The position numbers and the translations under genes were made by a program. 62,496 nt of DNA from Candidatus Brocadia sapporoensis (GTDB taxonomy: Bacteria > Planctomycetota > Brocadiia > Brocadiales > Brocadiaceae), in assembly GCF_001753675.2 (NCBI RefSeq), contig NZ_MJUW02000021.1, forward strand, positions 1 through 62,496, in the 5' to 3' direction. The notes beneath the pieces are model-generated. The model saw nothing but the letters and a program-made list of their open reading frames with translations, searched no databases and had not been told where the DNA came from. Shown here one piece after another: positions 26,786 to 35,457 of this stretch; the stretch's first letter is position 1, and each line of letters begins with the position of its first letter.

Positions 26786-27412
26786 ATTTTTTTCCCCTCT
26801 CTAAAAACTCTTTTCTATTTATGTTAGGTTTTTTTCTGTTGTCCAGCCCGGACAAGCACAAAAAAAATTTTCATAGTAATAAATAGGTAATATATCAGTT
26901 TCGTGAAAACACGTCAAAAGAAAAAGGACCAACGTAATGGATTGCACGGTTATGCCGTGCAAAGTATATTCAGGGTGCATGAATAATAACCAATGTGCGA
27001 TTCAAGGATGACGGCATCCTGTCTGTAGAAAAGACCAAAATAGCAGATGTGCTGGTCATTGCCGGATTTCTATTATATTCAATGTTGAAATCAAGCATTT
27101 CAGGCAGCAGTCGGTTCTAATTGGGGGAGAGCAAGGCCCCGTGTGAAAGATTGCCGAATTGCTGCGCGTGTAATTCGAACAACAAAGCGCGGGAGACGAT
27201 ACATGGATCCGTGTGCTTTTTGTTTCTTTTCTGTCCTTTTCATTCCCATGGTATTTTTGGTTGTTTTCTTGTCTTCTTTTGTGCTATATTTTTTACTTCA
27301 CCGATAAAGACGAAATAAATTATTTGCCTCCGGTTTAACTTACGTACCTTAAAGGAACGCAAGAAAAGGTAGTCGGGCAGATGGTGAGTTATTTTGTAGC
27401 AAGACAATTTTT
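26786..27412. other. spacer between floA and the SdhA-type gene
   Basis: About 630 bases between divergent genes. The only clear structure is a perfect hairpin at 26941-26961 (TTGCACGG, 5-base loop, CCGTGCAA) without a T tail. I found no gene, although parts of 26990-27200 have GC-richer, coding-like composition that I could not assign. Confidence 0.4.
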
Positions 27413-29137
27413 ATGAAATACCATGATGCTATCGTAGTAGGCGGGGGGTTGGCAGGTTTAAGGGCTGCCATCGCACTCAATCAGCACAATGTGAAGGTTG
27501 CGGTGATTTCAAAAGTTCATCCCATCCGGTCGCATTCCGTTGCTGCCCAGGGCGGAATTAATGCCCCTCTGGGCAATCATCCGCGTGGCATGTACGATAC
27601 GTGGGAAAAACACGCCTTCGATACGATAAAGGGGAGTGACTATCTTGCAGATCAGGACGCTGTTATCCGTATGACAAAGGAGGCTGCCCGTCGTATCTAT
27701 GAGATGGAGCACTGGGGTTGTCCTTTCAGCCGGACTCCTGAAGGAAGGATCGCCCAGCGTCCCTTTGGTGGCGCAGGCTTTCCCCGTACCTGCTATGCAG
27801 CGGACAAAACCGGGCATGCCCTTTTGCACACGTTGTACCAGCAAATCATAAAATTTAAACAAGCGGCGGAACGGAAGGAAATGATAATTTATGAAGAGTG
27901 GCTGGTTGTAGAGCTGGTGGTAGAGGATGGCGTCTGTGCCGGAGTAATAGCCTTGGATGTGATGAGCGGGCAATTGGAGGCGTTCCATGCAGGAGCTGTA
28001 ATATTTGCAACGGGAGGTGTTGGCCGTATTTATGGGAATAGCACGAATGCGCTGATTAATACCGGCATGGGTATGGCATTGCCCTATTGGGCAGGTGTGC
28101 CACTTAAGGATATAGAATTTGTTCAGTTCCATCCAACGACATTGTTGGGTAAAAATATCCTGATTACCGAGGGGTGTCGCGGTGAAGGGGGAGTTTTATT
28201 GAATAACAAAGGCGAGCGGTTTTTAGCCAAATACCATGATTCAAAAAAGGATATGGAAGTGGCTCCGCGTGACATCATTTCCAGAAATATCATGCACGAG
28301 ATTATGGCAGGCGGTGGTTTTAACCAAAGCTATGTGCATTTGGATTTAAGACACCTGGGAGAGGGAAAGATTGATCAGAGGTTGCCTGGTATACGGGATA
28401 TTTGTAGAGAATTTGCCGGAATAGACCCGGTTGTCGATCCCATTCCTATTCAGCCAGGGCAGCATTATACCATGGGAGGAATTGATTGTAATACGGAAGG
28501 AGAAACGGCGGTAAAAGGTTTTTATGCAGCCGGAGAGGTGGCTTGTGTAAGTGTGCACGGAGCGAACCGGCTGGGGGGAAATTCATTGTTGGATACCATT
28601 GTTTTTGGTGCGATTGCTGGCAGTAATGCCGCCTTGTATATACAAGGATTGGAGGGGAAAAAGGGTGAAGGCGCTCTCACTGACGTCTTAAAACGTGCAG
28701 AGGAAAGGATCAATACATTGGGTAAATCCGGGGGAGGGGAAATTCCCGTAGATATCAAAGTTGCCCTCAACAAGGTTATGGATAACAAGGTAGGTATCTT
28801 CCGCGATGCCTCCCGATTGAGAGAGGCCGTGAACGATATCAGGATCTTGCAAGAGAGGTATCAACGAATTAAGCTGAATTATACTGGAAAACGAGGCAAC
28901 TTCAGCCTGGTATGGGCATTAGAGCTTAAGGGCAGTCTTGATGTGGCTGAAGCTGTTGTCGCAGGCGCACTCGCACGGGAGGAGAGCCGAGGTTCTCATT
29001 TCCGGACAGACTTCCCAAAACGAGATGATATAGTTTGGCTAAAACACACGTTAGCGTATTTCACCCCGGATGGTGTAAGACTGGATTATAAGCCTGTTAA
29101 CATCGGGCCATTTGAACCTAAGGAAAGAAAATATTAA
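27413..29137 (+). CDS. SdhA/FrdA-type flavoprotein subunit
   Basis: A 574-residue FAD enzyme of the succinate dehydrogenase/fumarate reductase flavoprotein family. Seen: the N-terminal dinucleotide loop VVGGGLAGLRAAIAL; RSHSVAAQGGINA with the His that carries covalent FAD; EFVQFHPTTLLG; the active-site loop RGEGGVLLN; QPGQHYTMGGIDC; and HGANRLGGNSLLDTIVFG. The C-terminal part is complete. Succinate or fumarate is the expected substrate; L-aspartate oxidase is less likely because the loop reads RLGGNSLLD. No iron-sulfur or membrane-anchor subunit gene lies beside it, so partners must be encoded elsewhere or the enzyme uses another donor. The ATG lacks an evident ribosome site. Confidence 0.88.
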   Translation: MKYHDAIVVGGGLAGLRAAIALNQHNVKVAVISKVHPIRSHSVAAQGGINAPLGNHPRGMYDTWEKHAFDTIKGSDYLADQDAVIRMTKEAARRIYEMEHWGCPFSRTPEGRIAQRPFGGAGFPRTCYAADKTGHALLHTLYQQIIKFKQAAERKEMIIYEEWLVVELVVEDGVCAGVIALDVMSGQLEAFHAGAVIFATGGVGRIYGNSTNALINTGMGMALPYWAGVPLKDIEFVQFHPTTLLGKNILITEGCRGEGGVLLNNKGERFLAKYHDSKKDMEVAPRDIISRNIMHEIMAGGGFNQSYVHLDLRHLGEGKIDQRLPGIRDICREFAGIDPVVDPIPIQPGQHYTMGGIDCNTEGETAVKGFYAAGEVACVSVHGANRLGGNSLLDTIVFGAIAGSNAALYIQGLEGKKGEGALTDVLKRAEERINTLGKSGGGEIPVDIKVALNKVMDNKVGIFRDASRLREAVNDIRILQERYQRIKLNYTGKRGNFSLVWALELKGSLDVAEAVVAGALAREESRGSHFRTDFPKRDDIVWLKHTLAYFTPDGVRLDYKPVNIGPFEPKERKY

Positions 29138-29156
29138 CGGTGGCATAACAGCAAAC

Positions 29157-31025
29157 ATGTTAAATATTAAAATATTATTTGCAACAGATATTATAGAAAA
29201 GTACGGAGATATTGCCGGATATTTGAGACAAAATGGATTTTCAGATATCACGGTTGCAACCCATGGTGATGAAGTCATAAGACATCTTAATGAACATGTA
29301 CCCGATTTTGTCATCCTGGATGTAAACCTGCCGGTATTGGACGGATTTCAATTGTGCAGGATAATGAAATCTGCAGTATACAAGAATTGCATCAACATTC
29401 CCGTCGTTCTGTTGTCGGGAACATATCAAACCTATTTGACATCTCAATTAGCAAGGTCGGTAGGCGCTTATGGTATTCTCTATGCGCCGGTAGCGATGGA
29501 AGATTTGCTGAATCTGATTAATCATAAGTTTTATCCTGAAAAGGTTCCTACTGGTAAAGTCGGGTTTTTGCAATATCCGGCAAAAGTAATGGTTACTACA
29601 CAGGATGCCGATACAGTAAGGATTCTAGAACATTCTATGCGCCTGGAAGGGTATGAAATTCTGGCTGTGCCTGATATAAAAAAGATTCTGCATGTGTTGA
29701 AAATTGAGAGACCGCAGATTATCTTTTTGTCTTCTGATATGATGGCAGAAGATGATCCGTATATACTGAGGCAGATCAGGGAAACTATACCTGAAGCCAT
29801 AGTGGTTGTAATAGCAAACAGGGGTGCAGAGGTCATGGTAATTAAATGGATGAAGGCGGGCGCAGATGACTATATCTTCCAGCCTTTTGATGAAATGGCG
29901 GTCGCCGGCGTTTGTAACCGTGCGGTAAAAAAGTATCATGTGAATCGCCTTGAGAAACATTTGAAAGAAGTGGATTTAAAATTACATTCCGTGATAGAGG
30001 GCATGGTTGACGGTATTATTCTGCTGGATACACAGGGTAAAATAACGTTAATAAACAGGGCGGGGAGGGAAATGACCCGGCATCTGGATGTCAGGATGGC
30101 CGATGATGGTTCTATCCTTGGTTTTAATAATCTTGAAATCGAAGAAATTTACAACGAGATATTTGTCAAAAAACAACAGTACGTTTCGTATGAAATACGT
30201 ACGAAAGAAACCGAAGAAAAATACTTCGTTGTCGTTATTTCCCCTTTACATGGAGTAGGTGGGGAGAAAACCGATATCGTTATTGTGCTCAGGGAGGTAA
30301 CGCGGGAATATCAGTTGCAACACCAGGTGGTAAAGACGGAAAGACTTTTTGCCGTAAGTAATCTGATCGCAGGGGCAGCTCATGAATTAAACAATCCCCT
30401 GGCAGGTATTCAGCTCTGCACAGATCTTGTGCTCAATGAACCTTCCATTAGTGAAAAGGCAAAGAAATATTTAAACAGGATACAAAAAGAGACGGACCAA
30501 ATACAGAGTGTTATAAAAAGCTTGTTGACCCTTACCGGGAACTACACCCTTTCAAAAGAACAGATCAATGTGAACGATATTCTTGAAGAAATTATCGAGC
30601 AAAAGTCGAATCAATTTGAATATGCAAACATTACGATTTTCAAATTTCTGGATGAAAAGTTACCCGCAGTTTTTGTAGATAAGAAACAAATCCGGCGGGT
30701 TTTCCTGGATGTCATAGAAAACGCTTGTGCCTCGATGGGAGAAATAAAAAATGAAAAATGTTTAACCATCCGTACAGAATGGGAGAGTGAGAAAGTAAGG
30801 ATAGTTATGTCGGATACGGGTCCCGGCATACCAAGAGAATATCTTACGAGGATATTTGAACCATTTTTTACTGCAAAAAATATTAAGCATAGTAAGGGCA
30901 CCGGATTGGGTTTATCCATTGCTCAAAGCATAGTCCAGCAACATAATGGCAGGATTTATGCGGAAAGTGAGTCCGGTTCGGGAGCAACATTTGTGATCGA
31001 ATTACCAGCAAATAAACATTCTTAG
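29157..31025 (+). CDS. hybrid sensor histidine kinase with two N-terminal receiver domains
   Basis: A 622-residue cytoplasmic kinase. The first receiver (1-120) has phosphoacceptor Asp55 in FVILDVNLPVLDG. The second (about 137-255) reads IIFLSSDMMAED and lacks a clear acceptor Asp, so it is probably a degenerate receiver. A PAS-like domain (about 275-390) leads to the HisKA box (AAHELNNPLAG) and a full HATPase: N box ENACASM, G1 DTGPGIP, F box FEPFFTAK, G2 GTGLGLSIA. There is no membrane segment. The start at 29157 lies 19 bases after the SdhA-type gene; a TTG start at 29112 overlapping that gene is possible. The close spacing suggests one transcript. Confidence 0.88.
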   Translation: MLNIKILFATDIIEKYGDIAGYLRQNGFSDITVATHGDEVIRHLNEHVPDFVILDVNLPVLDGFQLCRIMKSAVYKNCINIPVVLLSGTYQTYLTSQLARSVGAYGILYAPVAMEDLLNLINHKFYPEKVPTGKVGFLQYPAKVMVTTQDADTVRILEHSMRLEGYEILAVPDIKKILHVLKIERPQIIFLSSDMMAEDDPYILRQIRETIPEAIVVVIANRGAEVMVIKWMKAGADDYIFQPFDEMAVAGVCNRAVKKYHVNRLEKHLKEVDLKLHSVIEGMVDGIILLDTQGKITLINRAGREMTRHLDVRMADDGSILGFNNLEIEEIYNEIFVKKQQYVSYEIRTKETEEKYFVVVISPLHGVGGEKTDIVIVLREVTREYQLQHQVVKTERLFAVSNLIAGAAHELNNPLAGIQLCTDLVLNEPSISEKAKKYLNRIQKETDQIQSVIKSLLTLTGNYTLSKEQINVNDILEEIIEQKSNQFEYANITIFKFLDEKLPAVFVDKKQIRRVFLDVIENACASMGEIKNEKCLTIRTEWESEKVRIVMSDTGPGIPREYLTRIFEPFFTAKNIKHSKGTGLGLSIAQSIVQQHNGRIYAESESGSGATFVIELPANKHS

Positions 31026-31150
31026 GTATCATAGCAAGCAGCCATATATTTTTATTATCTCATACGTTTGATGACCCAGCTATCTCATAGCGTTAAGCGG
31101 TTACACTTGTCCGCGATGTTTGAATCTATACACGGGTTTGGGATCTATCA

Positions 31151-31174
31151 CACGGACAAACGAGTTTGTCCGTG
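31151..31174. repeat. dispersed palindrome, family P1, copy 1
   Basis: CACGGACAAA, spacer CGAG, TTTGTCCGTG, followed by CCACCCTG. The same palindrome recurs at 38.95, 49.06 and 49.12 kb. It lies between the kinase gene and the SBBP gene. Confidence 0.7.
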
Positions 31175-31280
31175 CCACCCTGATGCTGAAGATTGTTTGA
31201 GCAGCGCGGGCAGTTTGTCACCCGCTTGTATGGGAAATTTTTTGGTCTCCTCGGTCTTTTTGAATGGGAGGGATTGTGAA

Positions 31281-34200
31281 ATGGGACATACGAATATGCA
31301 GGATAATACAGTTCGGGGTCTTCACGTGCGCAAAAGGAGCAAGGTGTTCCGGTATTGTGTCGTGGTATCTTCCCTGTTTGTTACGTCAATGATCATGGAT
31401 ACCGCATTGACACGGGCATCGGCCGAACATCAGGTAATATCCGGCTCTGTCGCTGGCTCAAATCCACAATCGACCGGAGAGACTGCACCATCACGGGTCG
31501 TGGAAACCTACGGTAAATTACCGTTGTATTTCATCCGGAACGACGGACAGATGGATGGAGAGGTGAAGTTTTACGAGAAGGGCAGCGGGCATGCCACCTT
31601 CTTTACCGGAAGAGGTGTAACGTTGTCGCTATCAAGGAAACAGGAAAAGGAGACAAGCGACAGAGATGAAGAAGGGAGCAAGACGGTAACTGCAGGTGAC
31701 ACAATCAAACCAGGTTCACCCGCGCTGCAGGAACGACGATTGGCGACAGATGACAAGGATGCAGCATCGAAAAGAGAAAGACCGCACACCGTGCATACAA
31801 CTCACAACACGGCAACTCCTCAACTCGTTAAACTCGTTCCCCTGGGCGCAAAGAAGAATCCGGAGATCGTGGCGGAAGGCCAGCAGGAGTGCAAGGTCAA
31901 TTACCTCATCGGCAACGATCCGGCGAAGTGGAAGACCAGTATCCCCACGTATCAGTCGGTCGTTTACCGGGAGCTTTACAAAGGCATCGACATGAAGTTT
32001 TACGGGAACAACCGCCAGATGGAATACGATATCATCGTAAAGCCGGGTGCAAGTCCGTCCCGCGTGCAACTGTCCTACGAGGGCGTAGAGGATGTGCGGA
32101 TCCATGAGAATGGCGATATGGAGATCGTCCTGGGATCGTCTCTGAAAGAGGGGGCGGCGGAGGGTTCACAACGTAAATTAGTCAAGAAAAGACAACCCCC
32201 TGAATCCCCCTTTGCTAAGGGGGAAGCTGGAGTATCCGTGGAAACCGGGGAATCCCGTGAAAGAAATGAACGAGCGATCCTACAGAAAAAACCCTATGTC
32301 TATCAAATCATCGATGGGAAGAAGGTAGAGATTGACGGGAAGTTTAGGGTCCTGAGTTCAGGGCATGGGATTAGGAATCGGAAATCTGAGACCTGTGATG
32401 GGCTGAGCCGGGCCAATAACCAAACCTCATCGTTCATTTATGGTTTTACCGTCGCCTCGTACGACAAACGCTACCCGCTCGTCATAGACCCTACCTTGAT
32501 CTACTCCACATACCTGGGGGGAAGTGGTTCTGATGTAGGTTTTGGCATAGCGGTAGACAGCGCCGGCAATGCGTATGTGACTGGGATTACGTTGTCTTCC
32601 GATTTCCCAACGAAAAACGCCATGTATGGAACCAATACTGGTAATGTCGATGCCTTCGTGACAAAGCTAGATGCATCGGGCACAAGCCTTTCCTACTCCA
32701 CGTACCTGGGGGGAATTGGTGGCGATTGGGGTTATGGCATAGCGGTAGACGACGCCGGCAATGCGTATATAACGGGGTGGACGGGATCTTCCGATTTCCC
32801 AATGGAAAACGCCATGTATGGAACCAATACTGGTTATTACGATGTCTTTGTGACAAAGCTAGATGCATCGGGTGCGAGCCTTTCCTATTCCACGTACCTG
32901 GGAGGAAGTGATAACGACAGCGGTTATAGCATAGCGGTAGACAGCGGCGGCAATGCGTATGTGACGGGGTATACATATTCTTCCGATTTCCCAACGGTAA
33001 ACGCCCTGTATGGAAGCTTTAATGGTGGTTATAACGATGTCTTTGTGACAAAGCTAGATGCATCGGGCACAAGCCTTTCCTACTCCACGTACCTGGGGGG
33101 AATTGGTGGCGATTGGGGTTATGGCATAGCGGTAGACGACGCCGGCAATGCGTATATAACGGGGTGGACGGGATCTTCCGATTTCCCAATGGAAAACGCC
33201 ATGTATGGAACCAATACTGGTTATTACGATGTCTTTGTGACAAAGCTAGATGCATCGGGTGCGAGCCTTTCCTATTCCACGTACCTGGGAGGAAGTGATA
33301 ACGACAGCGGTTATAGCATAGCGGTAGACAGCGGCGGCAATGCGTATGTGACGGGGTATACATATTCTTCCGATTTCCCAACGGTAAACGCCCTGTATGG
33401 AAGCTTTAATGGTGGTTATAACGATGTCTTTGTGACAAAGCTAGATGCATCGGGCACAAGCCTTTCCTACTCCACGTACCTGGGGGGGAGTGATTACGAT
33501 GAAGGTCATAGCATAGCGGTAGACAGCTCCGGCAATGCGTATGTGACGGGGTGGACAGTGTCTTCCGATTTCCCAACGGTAAACGCCCTGTATGGAAGCA
33601 ATACTGGTAATGTCGATGCCTTTGTGACAAAGATAGCTGCATCGGGCACAAGCCTTTCCTACTCCACATACCTGGGGGGGAGTAATTACGATGGAGGTCA
33701 TAGCATAGCGGTAGACAGCGCCGGTAACGCGTATGTAACGGGGTATACATGGTCTTCCGATTTCCCAACGAAAAACGCCTTTGATGGAAGCTTTAATGGT
33801 GGTTCTTACGATGTCTTTGTGACAAAGATCGATGCATCGGGTGCGAGCCTTTCCTACTCCACGTACCTGGGGGGAAGTGATTACGATGAAGGTCATAGCA
33901 TAGCGGTAGACAGCTCCGGCAATGCGTATGTGACGGGGTGGACAGTGTCTTCCGATTTCCCAACGGTAAACGCCCTGTATGGAAGCAATACTGGTAATGT
34001 CGATGCCTTTGTGACAAAGATAGCTGCATCGGGCACAAGCCTTTCCTACTCCACATACCTGGGGGGGAGTAATTACGATGGAGGTCATAGCATAGCGGTA
34101 GACAGCGCCGGTAACGCGTATGTAACGGGGTATACATGGTCTTCCGATTTCCCAACGAAAAACGCCTTTGATGGAAGCTTTAATGGTGGTTCTTACGATG

Positions 34201-35048
34201 TCTTTGTGACAAAGATCGATGCATCGGGTGCGAGCCTTTCCTACTCCACGTACCTGGGGGGAAGTGATTACGATGAAGGTCATAGCATAGCGGTAGACAG
34301 CTCCGGCAATGCGTATGTGACGGGGTGGACAGTGTCTTCCGATTTCCCAACGGTAAACGCCCTGTATGGAAGCAATACTGGTTTTTATGATGCCTTTGTG
34401 ACAAAGATCGATGCATCGGGCACAAGCCTTTCCTACTCCACGTACCTCGGGGGAAGTGATTACGATGTTGGTAATAGCATAGCGATAGACTGCGCCGGCA
34501 ATGCATATGTGACGGGAGAGACAGATTCTTCCGATTTCTCAACGAAAAACGCCATGTACGGAACCCATAATGGTGGTTATACCGATGCCTTTGTGACAAA
34601 GATAGGCGCAGACGCAATGCCTACGCCTGTTGCTACACCAACACCATCGCCAACTGTTACAGCTACGCCAGGCGCACCAACACCCACGCCTATGGTAACA
34701 TCAACCCCGGGCACGCCGACCCCAACCCCATCGCCAACTCCGGAACCCTGTAAACCGAAAAAACTTCACGTGAGTCCAAAGTCTTTAAAACTTGCAAGGC
34801 TGACGAGTGTGCAAAAAATCGTGACCTTAACCTGCAAAAAAGGTTTACCATCGGCAAACCGTCTGGTGAAGGTTAAAATAGTGAGTGGCAAAAAACGCGT
34901 GACGGTTTTACCAGCCATGAAAGAGACTGACGAGCATGGCAAAGCCGCGTTTACGATTACCGCTACAGAGAAGACGGGTAATGCAGTAGTGCGATTCAAA
35001 TATAAAAACCTGACAGGCGATGTAACCGTAAAGGTGAAGAAAAAGTAA
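31281..35048 (+). CDS. large secreted SBBP-repeat beta-propeller protein
   Basis: About 1255 residues. The start at 31281 follows a GGAGGG site; the frame is open further upstream but that runs through a dispersed palindrome. A signal peptide (KRSKVFRYCVVVSSLFVTSM) leads to a DUF7948-like domain (YRELYKGIDMKFYGNNRQME, VKPGASPSRVQLSYEGVEDV). Eleven SBBP repeats of 64-65 residues follow (YSTYLGG, then a GIAVDSAGNAYVTG-type motif, then SSDFPT). These form beta-propeller-like surface domains. A Thr/Pro linker (TPTPSPTVTATPG) joins a final Ig/Big-1-like domain (CKPKKLHVSPKSLKLAR to VKVKKK). Two pairs of repeats are exact duplications. Inferred role: cell-surface adhesion or matrix protein. Confidence 0.85.
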   Translation: MGHTNMQDNTVRGLHVRKRSKVFRYCVVVSSLFVTSMIMDTALTRASAEHQVISGSVAGSNPQSTGETAPSRVVETYGKLPLYFIRNDGQMDGEVKFYEKGSGHATFFTGRGVTLSLSRKQEKETSDRDEEGSKTVTAGDTIKPGSPALQERRLATDDKDAASKRERPHTVHTTHNTATPQLVKLVPLGAKKNPEIVAEGQQECKVNYLIGNDPAKWKTSIPTYQSVVYRELYKGIDMKFYGNNRQMEYDIIVKPGASPSRVQLSYEGVEDVRIHENGDMEIVLGSSLKEGAAEGSQRKLVKKRQPPESPFAKGEAGVSVETGESRERNERAILQKKPYVYQIIDGKKVEIDGKFRVLSSGHGIRNRKSETCDGLSRANNQTSSFIYGFTVASYDKRYPLVIDPTLIYSTYLGGSGSDVGFGIAVDSAGNAYVTGITLSSDFPTKNAMYGTNTGNVDAFVTKLDASGTSLSYSTYLGGIGGDWGYGIAVDDAGNAYITGWTGSSDFPMENAMYGTNTGYYDVFVTKLDASGASLSYSTYLGGSDNDSGYSIAVDSGGNAYVTGYTYSSDFPTVNALYGSFNGGYNDVFVTKLDASGTSLSYSTYLGGIGGDWGYGIAVDDAGNAYITGWTGSSDFPMENAMYGTNTGYYDVFVTKLDASGASLSYSTYLGGSDNDSGYSIAVDSGGNAYVTGYTYSSDFPTVNALYGSFNGGYNDVFVTKLDASGTSLSYSTYLGGSDYDEGHSIAVDSSGNAYVTGWTVSSDFPTVNALYGSNTGNVDAFVTKIAASGTSLSYSTYLGGSNYDGGHSIAVDSAGNAYVTGYTWSSDFPTKNAFDGSFNGGSYDVFVTKIDASGASLSYSTYLGGSDYDEGHSIAVDSSGNAYVTGWTVSSDFPTVNALYGSNTGNVDAFVTKIAASGTSLSYSTYLGGSNYDGGHSIAVDSAGNAYVTGYTWSSDFPTKNAFDGSFNGGSYDVFVTKIDASGASLSYSTYLGGSDYDEGHSIAVDSSGNAYVTGWTVSSDFPTVNALYGSNTGFYDAFVTKIDASGTSLSYSTYLGGSDYDVGNSIAIDCAGNAYVTGETDSSDFSTKNAMYGTHNGGYTDAFVTKIGADAMPTPVATPTPSPTVTATPGAPTPTPMVTSTPGTPTPTPSPTPEPCKPKKLHVSPKSLKLARLTSVQKIVTLTCKKGLPSANRLVKVKIVSGKKRVTVLPAMKETDEHGKAAFTITATEKTGNAVVRFKYKNLTGDVTVKVKKK
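32197..32228. repeat. intergenic-type palindrome inserted inside the SBBP gene
   Basis: TCCCCCTT (32205-32212), loop TGCT, AAGGGGGA (32217-32224), preceded by CCCCCTGAA. It resembles the palindrome at 35.2 kb and encodes an in-frame Pro/Gly-rich patch (PPESPFAKGEAG) in the linker before the propeller. Confidence 0.5.
32694..33467 (+). repeat. exact 387-bp tandem duplication of SBBP repeats 2-3 as 4-5
   Basis: Two copies of a 387-base unit (129 codons, two propeller repeats) starting at 32694 and 33081 read identically, even at synonymous positions, which points to recent duplication or gene conversion. Confidence 0.85.
33468..34241 (+). repeat. exact 387-bp tandem duplication of SBBP repeats 6-7 as 8-9
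   Basis: A second two-repeat unit (SDYDEGH then SNYDGGH versions) is present twice, from 33468 and from 33855, with only single-base variation visible. Repeat 10 at 34242 is a partial third copy of the first half. Confidence 0.85.
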
Positions 35049-35457
35049 TGATCTGTCAATACGGGATTGACACGTTGAGCAATGAAAAGGGCCGAATCTC
35101 AATTCAAAGGCAAAAAAATGGTCGTTTCGTTTTTTGAAAGGAATTTCCTATGTATTTCATGTGTACGACAAGAGAAGAAACATTTGCCGCCTTGTGACAC
35201 ACCCCTAAATCCCTTCTTTTTAGAGGGGGACTCTTGTTCTCCTCTCTAAAAAGAAGGGCCGGGGGTGTGTTTGGTACGGACAAACGCCGTATTTTTATAG
35301 AGTGCAGAAATCTTCCATGTTTCCGGGATTTTTTATAAAACTGACCGATTACCTTTTTTGAAGTTTTTATCCTATCTTTTTTCCATTTAATATAGGGAAT
35401 TTGGTTAAAGCTTTACTGCATTATGGTTTTTAAGCAAGCAACAGGAGGGTTGTATTT
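35049..35457. other. spacer upstream of argG
   Basis: About 410 bases containing the imperfect palindrome at 35198-35269 and, near the end, the argG ribosome site GGAGGG. No other gene or riboswitch fold was recognised. Confidence 0.5.
35198..35269. repeat. imperfect palindrome of about 72 bp, family P2
   Basis: The left arm CACACCCCTAAATCCCTTC and its continuation pair with a right arm ending GAAGGGCCGGGGGTGTG; about 30 bases on each side around a short loop. It may act as a terminator for the SBBP gene. It has the ACCCCTAAATCCC core also seen inside that gene at 32.2 kb. Confidence 0.65.

Noticed and set aside
26941-26961. Perfect hairpin TTGCACGG/CCGTGCAA as a terminator or operator
   Set aside because: No T tail, far from either flanking gene, and not repeated elsewhere in the window; kept only as a note in the spacer entry.
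33441-34283. 280-codon minus-strand frame with internal repeats in the SBBP region
   Set aside because: It arises because the SBBP repeat DNA is duplicated in steps divisible by three, so an open antisense frame is copied too. The plus-strand protein is the real one.
32587-34617. Several repeated, nearly identical frames that could suggest a tandem array such as a CRISPR
   Set aside because: The repeat unit is 387 bases and codes for protein modules; there are no short direct repeats with unique spacers.
35049-35457. Possible arginine-responsive riboswitch or ARG box before argG
   Set aside because: The only structure is a dispersed palindrome; no palindromic ARG-box pair or known riboswitch core could be identified.
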